Source: Pseudomonadota bacterium
GTDB taxonomy: Bacteria > Pseudomonadota > Gammaproteobacteria > Burkholderiales > Burkholderiaceae_C
Direction of reading: 5' to 3'
Length of the DNA: 64,000 bases
NCBI GenBank assembly: GCA_021783695.1
Contig: JAJXTO010000006.1
Coordinates: forward strand, 41,087-105,086
In this document: positions 32,374 to 40,727 of the stretch, one piece after another
How the letters are laid out: each line of letters begins with the position of its first letter
How positions within the stretch are numbered: the first letter of the stretch is position 1
Notes under the pieces: generated by a model
Databases searched by the model: none
Told to the model about the DNA's origin: nothing
Seen by the model: the letters and a program-made list of their open reading frames with translations, nothing else
Translations under genes and position numbers: made by a program

Positions 32374-33492
32374 ATGAACGCAACCTTCGGACGGCCACCA
32401 CTGTGGAAACGTGTGCGCCCGTATCTCACCGGCTTTGACGCGCCGCTGCTTGCCGGTCTGCTCTGGCTGGTTGCCATCGGCTGCATCGTGCTGTTCTCCG
32501 CCCTGCAGGATGCGCATGTGCCGTTCGGCGACCATCTGCGCAATCTGGCCATCGGTTTTCTGGTGCTGTTCGTCGCTGCGCAAGTGCCGCCGCAGCGGCT
32601 GATGCAGGTCGCCGTGCCGGTCTATACCTTCGGCGTGGCGCTGCTCATCGCCACGGCGGCGTTCGGTCTGGTGCGCAAGGGCGCGCGCCGCTGGCTCGAT
32701 CTGGGCGTGACCGTGGTGCAGCCTTCCGAGGTGATGAAAATCGCCGTGCCGCTGATGCTGGCCTGGTACTTCCAGAAGCGCGAGGGCCAGATCCGCATGA
32801 AGGACTTTTTCATCGCCACGGCCCTGCTGCTGCTGCCTGTGGCGCTCATTGCCAAACAGCCCGACCTCGGCACCGCGCTGCTGGTGCTGTTCACCGGCGC
32901 ATTCGTCATCTTTTTCGCCGGGTTGTCGTGGCGGGTCATCGCCTTGTTGTTTGCCCTGGCTGCGGCTGGCGCGCCGGTGATGTGGCACTTCATGCACGAC
33001 TATCAGCGCCAGCGGCTGATGATGCTGCTCGACCCGCAGAGCGACCCGCTGGGCAAGGGCTTCAACATCATCCAGAGCATGATCGCCATCGGCTCCGGCG
33101 GGGTGTTCGGCCAGGGCTATCTGCACGGCACGCAGGCGCACCTGAACTTCGTGCCCGAGTCGCACACCGACTTCGTGTTCTCGGTGCTGGCCGAGGAATG
33201 GGGGCTGGCGGGCAACCTGGTGCTGCTGGCCGCCTATACCTTTTTCATCCTGCGCGGCCTGATGATCGCGGCCAACGCCCCCACGCTGTTCTCGCGCCTG
33301 CTCGCCGCCTCGGTGACGCTGATCTTTTTCATCTACGCCTTCGTCAACATGGGCATGGTGTCGGGCATCCTGCCGGTAGTCGGCGTGCCGCTGCCCTTCG
33401 TCAGCTACGGCGGCACCGCGCTCATCACCCTGATGCTCGGCGCGGGAATGCTGTTTTCCATCGCCAAATCGAAACGGCTGGTACAGAGCTGA
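32374..33492 (+). CDS. rodA: SEDS peptidoglycan glycosyltransferase RodA
   Basis: Polytopic SEDS-family glycan polymerase acting with PBP2 in cell elongation. The 372-aa protein has about ten membrane segments and family motifs GARRWLDLGVTVVQPSEVMKI (split in the middle of helix 3-4), AKQPDLGTALLV, the catalytic-loop PESHTDFVFSVLAEEWG with the essential Asp, and GVPLPFVSYGGTALI near the end. I chose the ATG at 32374 with GGAGGG upstream; the open frame extends upstream into mrdA. It ends the mre operon. Confidence 0.95.
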   Translation: MNATFGRPPLWKRVRPYLTGFDAPLLAGLLWLVAIGCIVLFSALQDAHVPFGDHLRNLAIGFLVLFVAAQVPPQRLMQVAVPVYTFGVALLIATAAFGLVRKGARRWLDLGVTVVQPSEVMKIAVPLMLAWYFQKREGQIRMKDFFIATALLLLPVALIAKQPDLGTALLVLFTGAFVIFFAGLSWRVIALLFALAAAGAPVMWHFMHDYQRQRLMMLLDPQSDPLGKGFNIIQSMIAIGSGGVFGQGYLHGTQAHLNFVPESHTDFVFSVLAEEWGLAGNLVLLAAYTFFILRGLMIAANAPTLFSRLLAASVTLIFFIYAFVNMGMVSGILPVVGVPLPFVSYGGTALITLMLGAGMLFSIAKSKRLVQS

Positions 33493-33621
33493 GATGCGGT
33501 GTCAGATGTTTTGCGCAGAATCATTCATAAATTCGATATCCGTCAACGAAACAAATCCCTATTTTTGTTACCAGCATTCGCGCCATAATCGCACGCCGAT
33601 TCATAAAAAAGGAGGAGTGTG

Positions 33622-34617
33622 ATGACAAAAAGTGACAGGGGCTCGATCAAGGGCTGGCTGGGGGCATTGCTGTTTGCGCTCGCGGCGGGTGTGAGTGCGG
33701 CGCAGGCGGCGGTGCTGCCAGGGCCGCTGGTCACGCCGCCGTGGCTGCATGACCACGCCAAGGACGTGCAGATCGTCGACATCCGCGACAGTCTGGGCTC
33801 GCTGACCAATGATCCCAAGTTCAGCACCATCAAAGGGCAGAAGGTGCTCGACGAGGTGGGCGGGCACATCACGGATGCGCTGTCGGTCAACTTCTGGGGC
33901 TTGCGCGAGAAGCGTGAGATCGACGGCAAAAAGATCGACTTCATGTTGCCCACGGCCAAGGAGTTCGAGGAGAGCATGCAGGCGGTGCAATTGCAGCCGG
34001 GCAAGCCCATCGTCATCGTGCCGACCGGGGATGACGCCACCTCGCTGCAGGAGGCGGCTTTCTTCGCCTGGGAATTGCAGGTGTTCGGCGTGCCACCCGA
34101 GCAGATCGCGATTCTCAATGGCGGGATGCACGCCTGGATTTCAGCCGGGTACGCGGTGGATACCGACGCCATCGTGCCCATGAGTTCCAGTAAGTGGAAG
34201 GCCCAGGAGCCCAACCGGGCGCTGCTGGCCACCACTGCCGAGGTGCAGGCGGCGCAACGGGCGCACAAGCTGTTGCTCGATGCCCGCCCGCTGGCGCAGT
34301 TCGCCGGGCTGGAGCGCACCCCGGTCATTCCGGTCGGTGGTCGGCTGACCGGCAGTTCTGCGTTGCCGGCCGAACTGCTCTACCGCAATGCGGATGATGG
34401 CTCCTGGCGCTTTTTGTCGGCGCATGTGTATCGCAAGGTGTTGGCTGGCGCGGGAGTGCATCGGCTCGCACCAGGCATCGTCTACTGCAACACCGGGCAG
34501 TATGCGGCCGGCTCCTGGTTCGTGATCGACCGCATCATGGGCATCAAGGGCTTGCGCGAATATCCTGGCGGCATGAACGAGTGGGTGCAGCGTGGCCTGC
34601 CCATCGTCAACTTCTGA
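33622..34617 (+). CDS. Exported tandem rhodanese (thiosulfate sulfurtransferase-like)
   Basis: Sulfurtransferase-like protein with two rhodanese domains, probably acting in the periplasm. A signal peptide ends near residue 29 (LAAGVSAAQAA). Domain 1 (about 48-180: VQIVDIRDSLGSL to AILNGGMHAWISAGY) has no cysteine at the active-loop position (VPTGDDATSLQ). Domain 2 (about 200-330) has Cys289 in IVYCNTGQYAAGSWF, followed by YPGGMNEWVQRG. So only the second domain should be active, as in classical TST. A GGAGGAG ribosome-binding site lies before the ATG at 33622. It is followed by a DsrE-like exported protein; both suggest handling of thiosulfate or sulfane sulfur outside the cytoplasm. Confidence 0.88.
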   Translation: MTKSDRGSIKGWLGALLFALAAGVSAAQAAVLPGPLVTPPWLHDHAKDVQIVDIRDSLGSLTNDPKFSTIKGQKVLDEVGGHITDALSVNFWGLREKREIDGKKIDFMLPTAKEFEESMQAVQLQPGKPIVIVPTGDDATSLQEAAFFAWELQVFGVPPEQIAILNGGMHAWISAGYAVDTDAIVPMSSSKWKAQEPNRALLATTAEVQAAQRAHKLLLDARPLAQFAGLERTPVIPVGGRLTGSSALPAELLYRNADDGSWRFLSAHVYRKVLAGAGVHRLAPGIVYCNTGQYAAGSWFVIDRIMGIKGLREYPGGMNEWVQRGLPIVNF

Positions 34618-34755
34618 CCGCCTGCCTGACCCTCTGCCCGCACATCGACTGGCGCACGCTGCATGCGGCGCACCAGTCGATGCATCTTGCAGCACGCCCC
34701 TGTTTCATGGCGTGATCAAGCGAAGAGGATTCCACCTAAAACCGAGGAGACAACG

Positions 34756-35271
34756 ATGACTTCAATTGCACGCCATTCCCTTTTATCCCACCTGCGCAGC
34801 GTGGCACTGGCCATGGTGCTTGGCCTGATGGGCAGCGGCCTGGCGCAGGCGGCCAACCCGTCGATGCTCGACAGCTTCAAGTTCGACACGCCGACCTTCA
34901 TCCATGACCTGCCGTTCGCCGAGCACAAGGTGGTGTTGCAGGTGAGTGAAAACGACCCCGAGCGCTGGCAGCTCGTGCTCAACAACGCGCAAAACCTGCT
35001 CGATTATTTCGGCCAGGAGAAAGTGCGCATCGTCGTCGTCGCCTACGGCCCGGGGCTGCTGATGCTGCTGAAAGACAGCCCGGTCGCCAAGCGCATCTCA
35101 TCCGAGGATGCCGAGGGCGTGGAATTCGACGCCTGCTACAACACCATGCAAGGCATGGCGAAAAAGCTCGGCCACCTGCCCGTCCTCGCGCCCCCGGCGG
35201 TCATCGTGCCCGCCGGGGTGGTGCGCATCATGCAGCTCGAAAAGGCCGGATTCGAGTACATCAAGCCCTGA
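34756..35271 (+). CDS. Exported DsrE-family protein
   Basis: A 171-aa protein with a signal peptide (about residues 1-32, LGLMGSGLAQAA) and a DsrE/DsrF-like domain: HKVVLQVSENDPERWQLVLNNAQNLLDYFG, RIVVVAYGPGLLML, EGVEFDACYNTMQGMAKK with Cys127, and PAGVVRIMQLEKAGFEYIKP. The single cysteine corresponds to the persulfide-carrying cysteine of DsrE-type carriers. GAGGAG precedes the ATG. Located 138 bases after the rhodanese gene in the same direction, it may act as sulfur acceptor for it. A cytoplasmic role, as for true DsrE, is unlikely given the signal peptide. Confidence 0.85.
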   Translation: MTSIARHSLLSHLRSVALAMVLGLMGSGLAQAANPSMLDSFKFDTPTFIHDLPFAEHKVVLQVSENDPERWQLVLNNAQNLLDYFGQEKVRIVVVAYGPGLLMLLKDSPVAKRISSEDAEGVEFDACYNTMQGMAKKLGHLPVLAPPAVIVPAGVVRIMQLEKAGFEYIKP

Positions 35272-35282
35272 GCATGCCCTGA

Positions 35283-36647
35283 TCAAGCGCGCTCGAGCGC
35301 ACGGAGCGCGTCGTCGAACGCGGCAAGCAGCGTCTGCACGTCCGCCTCGTTGTGCGCCGGGCTGGCCAGAAGCATGTTGTGAAACGGGGTGAGCAGCACG
35401 CCGCGGTTGAGGAGAGCGAGCTGCAGTGCGGGCTCCAGCGCCTCGTCAAACGCCGCGCGGGCTTCACTGCCGTTGCGCGGGCGCTGCGGTGAGAACTGCA
35501 CTTCGCAGCGGGCACCGATGCGCGTCACCGTCCACGGCAGGGCGTGGCGCGCGATCACGTCTTCCAGGCCGTCGGACAGGCGCTTGGCGATGGCGAACAT
35601 CTGCGCATAAGCGGCGTCGGTCATCACCTCGCCGAGCATGGTGCGTATCAGCCGCAGGGTGAGCAATCCGGCGGACAGCGTGGTGCCGATGCCCGAATGC
35701 CCAGGCGGTGCGGCGCTCTTGACGGCCTGCATACGCGCCCCGATTTCTGCGGTGAAACCATAGGCCGCGCCGGGCGTTCCGCCGGCAATCGGCTTGCCCA
35801 GCACCAGCACATCGGGCAGCAGGCCCTGCGCGCGGCAGTAGCCGCCCGGGCCGCAGGAGAGGGTGTGCGTTTCGTCGATGACCAGCAGCGCGCCGTGCTC
35901 CAGGGTGAGTGCGCGCACCGCCTCCAGAAAGCCAGGCGCGGGAAGCACCATGCCGATATTGGTGAGCACCGGTTCGGTGAGCACGCAGGCCACATCCCCG
36001 GCCTGTAGCGCCGCGCGCAGGCCGTCCACGTCGTTGAATTCGATCACGCGGGTGAACGCGGTGAGGTCGTGCACCTGGCCGAGCAGGCTGGGGCGGGTGT
36101 GGGTGGAGCCGTCTGGGGCACGGTCGACGAACACGTCGTCGACCGTGCCGTGATAGCAGCCGTTGAACACAACGATGTGCTTGCGCCCGGTGATCGCCCG
36201 CGCCCAGCGCAGCACGAAGCGGTTGGCGTCGCTGGCGCTGGCGGTGAACTGCCACATCGGCAGGCCGAAGCGCCGCTCCAGCAGGTCGGCCACTTCCAGC
36301 GCCACGGTGGACGGCAGCATGGTGGTGGCGCCATCGCCGCCCAGCGCGGCCAGGGTGCGGGCGATGGGCGCGGGGCTGTGGCCGAACATGGCGCCGGTGT
36401 CCCCGAGACAGAAGTCGATGAGTTCGTGGCCGTCGATGTCGAACAGCCGCGCGCCCCGCGCCTCGTCCACATACAGCGGCACCGGAGACGGGGCATCGGC
36501 CATCCAGTGCAGCGGTACGCCAAACAGGAAGTGGCGCTGCGCCTGCGCGTGCAGCGCCACGCAGCGCGGGTGGTCGGCGAGAAAGCGGGCGGTTTCAGCC
36601 GCGTGAAAGCGGCCGAGGCGATCGGCGGAGTGCGAAGTCTGGATCAT
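35283..36647 (-). CDS. PLP-dependent class III aminotransferase (HemL/acetylornithine-type fold)
   Basis: Fold-type I PLP enzyme of aminotransferase class III (454 aa). ARLFDIDGHELIDFCLGDTGAMFGHSP, FTASASDANRFVLRWARAITGR, FNGCYHGTVDD, ALLVIDETHTLSCGPGG and VLGKPIAGGTPGAAYG (PLP lysine Lys285) are visible. The HTLS and GDTGAMFGH parts recall glutamate-1-semialdehyde mutase, but the protein is probably a transaminase for an amine or omega-amino acid, given its neighbours. It is divergent from the agmatinase gene and converges with the DsrE gene. Substrate unknown; I would expect an agmatine- or putrescine-derived amine. Confidence 0.82.
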   Translation of the reverse strand: MIQTSHSADRLGRFHAAETARFLADHPRCVALHAQAQRHFLFGVPLHWMADAPSPVPLYVDEARGARLFDIDGHELIDFCLGDTGAMFGHSPAPIARTLAALGGDGATTMLPSTVALEVADLLERRFGLPMWQFTASASDANRFVLRWARAITGRKHIVVFNGCYHGTVDDVFVDRAPDGSTHTRPSLLGQVHDLTAFTRVIEFNDVDGLRAALQAGDVACVLTEPVLTNIGMVLPAPGFLEAVRALTLEHGALLVIDETHTLSCGPGGYCRAQGLLPDVLVLGKPIAGGTPGAAYGFTAEIGARMQAVKSAAPPGHSGIGTTLSAGLLTLRLIRTMLGEVMTDAAYAQMFAIAKRLSDGLEDVIARHALPWTVTRIGARCEVQFSPQRPRNGSEARAAFDEALEPALQLALLNRGVLLTPFHNMLLASPAHNEADVQTLLAAFDDALRALERA

Positions 36648-36775
36648 GGCAAGTCCATGTCAATAGGGCTCAGCCGCGCAGTATGCGCAAGCCCGCGATG
36701 GAATGGCAAGCAGGGAAATGGCCCCGCGCGGGGGTGGCAAAGTGGTTCTATCGTCCTTGCGATTTTGCGGATATG

Positions 36776-36815
36776 GTTCAGTCCGCTTGCAGGGCTTCAT
36801 TGGCGTGGACTGAAC
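36776..36815. promoter_or_regulatory. 9-bp inverted repeat upstream of the agmatinase gene
   Basis: GTTCAGTCC (36776-36784) and GGACTGAAC (36807-36815) are exact inverted repeats separated by 22 bases, in the divergent promoter region between the aminotransferase and agmatinase genes. The region is less GC-rich than its flanks. It could be an operator for a dimeric regulator; the factor is unknown. Confidence 0.45.
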
Positions 36816-36844
36816 TTCGAAGTCCGTTCACTTGCTCTAAAAAT

Positions 36845-37798
36845 ATGGTTCAACACGCTTTTGCCTATCTGTCACAGCAACGGTTTCTCGGCGCGGCAGC
36901 GTGCGACGGGAATGCGTCGGCCATCCGCTTTGGCGTGGCCGGCGTGGCCTGGGATGGGGCGGTGACCAACCGCCCCGGTGCCCGCTTCGGCCCCGGCGCC
37001 ATCCGGCAGGCGAGCCTGATGCTGTGCGACGCGACGCATCCGCTGTTCGATGTCTCGCCCACCGGCCAACTCTGCGACCGCGGCGACCTGCTGCTGCCCA
37101 ACACCAGCCTGGAGGCGATGCGCGCGGCGCTCGAGACGCAGGCCCAGCCCTTGCTGGCGCAGCAGCACATGGTGTGGCTCGGCGGCGATCATTCCATCAC
37201 CTTGTCTTTGCTGCGCGCGCTGCGCCTGTTGCACGGCCAGCCGCTGGCGGTGCTGCATTTCGATGCGCATTGCGATACCTGGATCGATCATTTCGGCGAG
37301 CCCTCGGGCCACGGCACTTGGGTGTATGAAGCGGTGCGGGAAGGCCTGGTCGTGCCGCATGGCGTGGTCCAGGTGGGCATCCGTTCGTCTGCGCAGCGCG
37401 CTGCGCGCGAGTATGTGAACACCATCGGCGGGCGGGCGATCACCGCGCGCGAGTTGCGCGGGCTGGAGAGCCCGTCGCAGCTCGCCCCGATCACCGCCGA
37501 CATCCGTGCCCGGCTGGCCGCAAGCGGCGCGCCGGTCTATCTCACTCTCGACATCGACTGCCTCGATCCGGCCTTCGCCCCCGGCACCGGCACGCCCGAG
37601 CCCGGTGGCCTGAGCAGCGCGCAGGTGCTGTCCTTGCTCGAAGAGCTGTGCGCCATGCAACTGCCCTTCGTCGGCATGGATTGCGTGGAGGTGTCCCCGC
37701 CCTACGACCATGCCGAACTCACCGCCAACATCGCCGCGCTCTGCGTCTGGACCTATCTGTGCGCGCGGCTCGCGGCTGACAAATCCGCTGCATCCTGA
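36845..37798 (+). CDS. speB: Agmatinase / ureohydrolase family protein
   Basis: Binuclear-manganese ureohydrolase, most likely hydrolysing agmatine to putrescine and urea. The 317-aa protein has all metal-binding motifs: WLGGDHSIT, FDAHCDTW (DAHxD) and TLDIDCLDPAFAPGTGTPEPGG. RPGARFGPGAIRQ is agmatinase-like. Guanidinobutyrase or related substrates are possible. It is the first gene beside puuB and near a complete putrescine degradation set, which supports agmatinase. The ATG at 36845 lacks a clear ribosome-binding site; an in-frame ATG at 36773, inside a repeated ATATGGTTCA, would add 24 residues. Confidence 0.88.
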   Translation: MVQHAFAYLSQQRFLGAAACDGNASAIRFGVAGVAWDGAVTNRPGARFGPGAIRQASLMLCDATHPLFDVSPTGQLCDRGDLLLPNTSLEAMRAALETQAQPLLAQQHMVWLGGDHSITLSLLRALRLLHGQPLAVLHFDAHCDTWIDHFGEPSGHGTWVYEAVREGLVVPHGVVQVGIRSSAQRAAREYVNTIGGRAITARELRGLESPSQLAPITADIRARLAASGAPVYLTLDIDCLDPAFAPGTGTPEPGGLSSAQVLSLLEELCAMQLPFVGMDCVEVSPPYDHAELTANIAALCVWTYLCARLAADKSAAS

Positions 37799-37816
37799 CC
37801 CTGGAGGACACCACGC

Positions 37817-39130
37817 ATGATGCGGCTGGAACAGCAGGCGCAAGGCCTGATCGAGAACTCGTTCTACATCGACACGGCCCACGCCGCGCCGCGCCATGCG
37901 CCTTTGCAGGGCGATGTCCAGACGGATGTCTGCATCGTCGGCGGCGGGCTGGCCGGGCTGTCCGCGGCAATCGAGTTGCGCAAGCGCGGCATGCAGGTGG
38001 TGCTGCTCGAAGGCCGGCATATCGGCTGGGGCGCCTCGGGGCGCAACGGCGGGCAGGCGCTGGCGGGCTATGCCAGCGAGATGGAGCCGTTCGAGCGCCA
38101 GCTCGGCGCCAACAGCGCGCACTTCGCCTGGGAGATGTCGCTCGACGCCATTCGCCTGCTGCGCAGCCGCATTGCCGACTATGCCATCGACTGCGACTGG
38201 ACGCCCGGCGCGATGAGCGTAGCGGTCACGCCGAAAAAGGCCCGCGCCCTGCATGCCTGGGCCGAGCACATGCGCAGCGCATACGGCTATCCCCATCTGC
38301 AGAGCTTCGATGCCGAGCAGACCCGCTGCCTGATTGCCAGCAAGCGCTATTGCGCCGCAGTGCTGGACGACCTGGGCGGCCACCTGCATCCCCTCAACTA
38401 CACCCTGGGCCTGGGCCGCGCCGCCCTGGATGCCGACGTGGTGCTGCACGAGCAATCGCCCGTCCTTCAGGTCGCCCCTGCGGCGCAGGCGGGCGGCGGC
38501 AAGGCGCTGGTGCGCACCGCGCAGGGCAGTGTGCGCGCCCGCCATGTGCTGCTCGCGGGCAATGTGCAGCTCGGCGATGTGGCGCCGCGACTGGCACGGC
38601 GCATCATGCCGGTGGGCACCTACATCATCGCCACCGAGCCGCTGGGCAAGCAGCGGGCGAATTCGCTGGTGCGCAACCGCGCTTGCGTGTGCGACACCCA
38701 GTTCGTCCTCGACTATTACCGGCTCACCGGCGACGACCGGCTGCTGTTCGGCGGGCGGGTGAGCTATTCCACCGCCACGCCGCGCGACCTCTCCGCCACC
38801 ATGCGCCGCAGCATGCTGGCGGTGTATCCGCAACTCGGCGACGTGAAGATCACCCATGCCTGGGGCGGCTTTGTCGACATCACCATGAACCGCGCGCCGG
38901 ACTTCGGCCGCATCGCACCCGATGTGCTGTATCTGCAGGGTTTTTCCGGCCACGGCCTGGCGCTCACCGGCATGGCCGGGCTGCTGGCGGCTGAAGCCAT
39001 TGCGGGGCAGGCCGAACGCTTCGACCTGTTTACCCGCCTGCGCCACAAGCCCTTTCCCGGCGGCGATCTGCTGCGCACACCCGCGTTGGTGCTGGGCATG
39101 CTGTGGTACCGCCTGCGCGATCTGTTGTAG
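37817..39130 (+). CDS. puuB: FAD-dependent oxidoreductase, gamma-glutamylputrescine oxidase-like
   Basis: DAO-family flavoenzyme most like gamma-glutamylputrescine oxidase PuuB, which deaminates gamma-glutamylputrescine to the aldehyde. The 437-aa sequence starts with a 30-residue leader, then the FAD-binding VCIVGGGLAGLSAAIELRKRG (Gly42-Gly47), IGWGASGRNGGQALAGYASE, and near the end TMNRAPDFGRIAPDVLYLQGFSGHGLALTGMAG; all are PuuB-like. The start could be ATG 37817 or 37820. It follows the agmatinase gene by 18 bases in the same direction, so putrescine made there can enter the Puu route. A weak stem-loop lies just after its stop. Confidence 0.85.
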   Translation: MMRLEQQAQGLIENSFYIDTAHAAPRHAPLQGDVQTDVCIVGGGLAGLSAAIELRKRGMQVVLLEGRHIGWGASGRNGGQALAGYASEMEPFERQLGANSAHFAWEMSLDAIRLLRSRIADYAIDCDWTPGAMSVAVTPKKARALHAWAEHMRSAYGYPHLQSFDAEQTRCLIASKRYCAAVLDDLGGHLHPLNYTLGLGRAALDADVVLHEQSPVLQVAPAAQAGGGKALVRTAQGSVRARHVLLAGNVQLGDVAPRLARRIMPVGTYIIATEPLGKQRANSLVRNRACVCDTQFVLDYYRLTGDDRLLFGGRVSYSTATPRDLSATMRRSMLAVYPQLGDVKITHAWGGFVDITMNRAPDFGRIAPDVLYLQGFSGHGLALTGMAGLLAAEAIAGQAERFDLFTRLRHKPFPGGDLLRTPALVLGMLWYRLRDLL

Positions 39131-39386
39131 CCGTCGCGCAGCAGAAGCGCGACGCCTGCATGGATTGGTTCGTGCGCATGCAAAACAGCTTCAACCAAAT
39201 GGCGATCCTTGCGGGTAGACCCGGAGCATTTGGCGGTGAATTGAAGCCCATCCTGACGGGATGTCACGATGATTACATTGCGTTGCAAATGCCTTGGCGC
39301 TGCCCTCTATCCCTTTTGAACTGCCGTGCCTATAGTCGCTGCGCATCACAAAAAACGTCATTTCAATCAGACAACAGGAGACAGGC

Positions 39387-40649
39387 ATGAACAAGGACGA
39401 CTCGCGAGAGAAGGTTCAGATGGATCGCCGCACGCTGATCAAAGCGGGGGGCGCCGCAGGGCTTGCCGCGCTGCTGGGTACACAGGCGCAAAGCTGGGGG
39501 GCAAGCGAGACGCCGGTGAAAATCGGTCTGATCGACCCCATTACCAGCACCTTCGCCGCGCTGGGGCAGAGCGAGATCAAGGGCGCGCAGTTCGCCGAGG
39601 CCGAGATCAACAAGGCCGGTGGCGTGATGGGCCGGCCGCTGCAGATCTTTGTCGAAGACAGCGCGGGCAACCCCGGCACCGCAGTGGACAAGGCCTCACG
39701 CCTGCTCAGCCAGAACAAGGTCGATTTCCTCATGGGCACGGTCAACTCCGCTGCCTCGCTGGCTGTGTCGCAATTCGCCAATCGCCACGACAAATTGTTT
39801 GTCTGCACCGGCGGTCACGTCGACAGCCTGACCGGCAAGGAGTGCAAGACCACCACCTTCCGCACCTGCTCGACCACCTGGATGCTCACCGCAGGCGACT
39901 TCGAGACCCTGTACAAAAAATTCGGCAAGAAGTGGTACTTCCTCACCACCGACTACGCCTTCGGCCAATCCGAGCAGGCCGATTACACCACCCAGCTCAA
40001 GAAGGCCGGCGGCACCGTGGTGGGCGGCGCCCTGGTGCCGGTGGGGGCAACCGACTTTTCGTCCTATCTGATCGACGTGAAGGCCAAGTCGCCCGACGTC
40101 CTGTGCCTGCTGTTGGCCGGCAATGACCAGGTCAACTGCATGAAGCAGATCGCGCAGTTCGGCATCAACAAGGACATTGCAGTGGGTGGCGCGCTGTTCG
40201 AGCTGGAGCAGGCGCAAGCCCTGCCGGAAGCCGCACGCTATGGCTGGTGGACCATGGAGTGGTACTGGAACCAGCCGAACAATCCGCATGTGGTGGATTT
40301 CGTCAAACGGTACACCGCCGTGCACAAGGGCGAGTACCCCACGGCGCGGGTGTGGTTCGGTTTTGCCACCACGCACGCCATCAAGCTGGCGGTGGAAAAG
40401 GCCAAGTCGCTGGAAACGGCCAAGGTGGTCAAGGCGATGGAAGGGCTGGTGCTGCCGCCGGAAATCGCCTTGCAGCCGGGCAATGTGTTCTACCGGCCGC
40501 AGGATCATCAGCTCATGCTCGGCATGTTCCCCGGCCATGTCATCCAGACCGGCAAGTACCCCAATCTGTTCGACGTGAGCGCCATCGTGCCGGGCGAAAA
40601 AATCGCGCTGCCGCCGTCGGAAACCGGCTGCGTGCTGCCGCGCGCCTGA
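39387..40649 (+). CDS. ABC transporter substrate-binding protein, Liv/Peripla_BP_6 type
   Basis: Periplasmic ligand-binding protein of the branched-chain amino acid type (420 aa). A twin-arginine-like leader, MDRRTLIKAGGAAGLAALLG, begins after 11 residues, so Tat export is plausible. The mature part shows VKIGLIDPITSTFAALGQSEIKGAQFAEAEINKAGGVMGRPLQ, FLMGTVNSAASLAVSQFANR and KWYFLTTDYAFGQSEQAD, as in LivJ-like proteins. The ligand is not predictable; because the cluster degrades polyamines, an amino acid, amide or urea-like compound is plausible. AGGAGA precedes the ATG. It heads a five-gene transporter operon (livH, M, G, F follow). Confidence 0.88.
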   Translation: MNKDDSREKVQMDRRTLIKAGGAAGLAALLGTQAQSWGASETPVKIGLIDPITSTFAALGQSEIKGAQFAEAEINKAGGVMGRPLQIFVEDSAGNPGTAVDKASRLLSQNKVDFLMGTVNSAASLAVSQFANRHDKLFVCTGGHVDSLTGKECKTTTFRTCSTTWMLTAGDFETLYKKFGKKWYFLTTDYAFGQSEQADYTTQLKKAGGTVVGGALVPVGATDFSSYLIDVKAKSPDVLCLLLAGNDQVNCMKQIAQFGINKDIAVGGALFELEQAQALPEAARYGWWTMEWYWNQPNNPHVVDFVKRYTAVHKGEYPTARVWFGFATTHAIKLAVEKAKSLETAKVVKAMEGLVLPPEIALQPGNVFYRPQDHQLMLGMFPGHVIQTGKYPNLFDVSAIVPGEKIALPPSETGCVLPRA

Positions 40650-40667
40650 AGCGTCTCTGCGCGTCTG

Positions 40668-40695
40668 TGCGGGCCCGCCGGGCGGCGGGTCCGCA
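40668..40695. repeat. Stem-loop between substrate-binding protein and livH
   Basis: TGCGGGCCCGCC pairs with GGCGGGTCCGCA over 12 positions (one G-U pair) around a 4-base loop. It lies 19 bases after the stop codon of the substrate-binding protein gene and 33 before livH. Such hairpins often stabilise the upstream mRNA so that the binding protein is made in excess over the permease. Confidence 0.65.
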
Positions 40696-40727
40696 GCCTG
40701 TCTATCTGCCGCTGCGGAGGCATCGCC

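Noticed and set aside
39133..39153. Stem-loop after puuB as terminator
   Set aside because: A 7-bp stem with no following T-tract; too weak to call.
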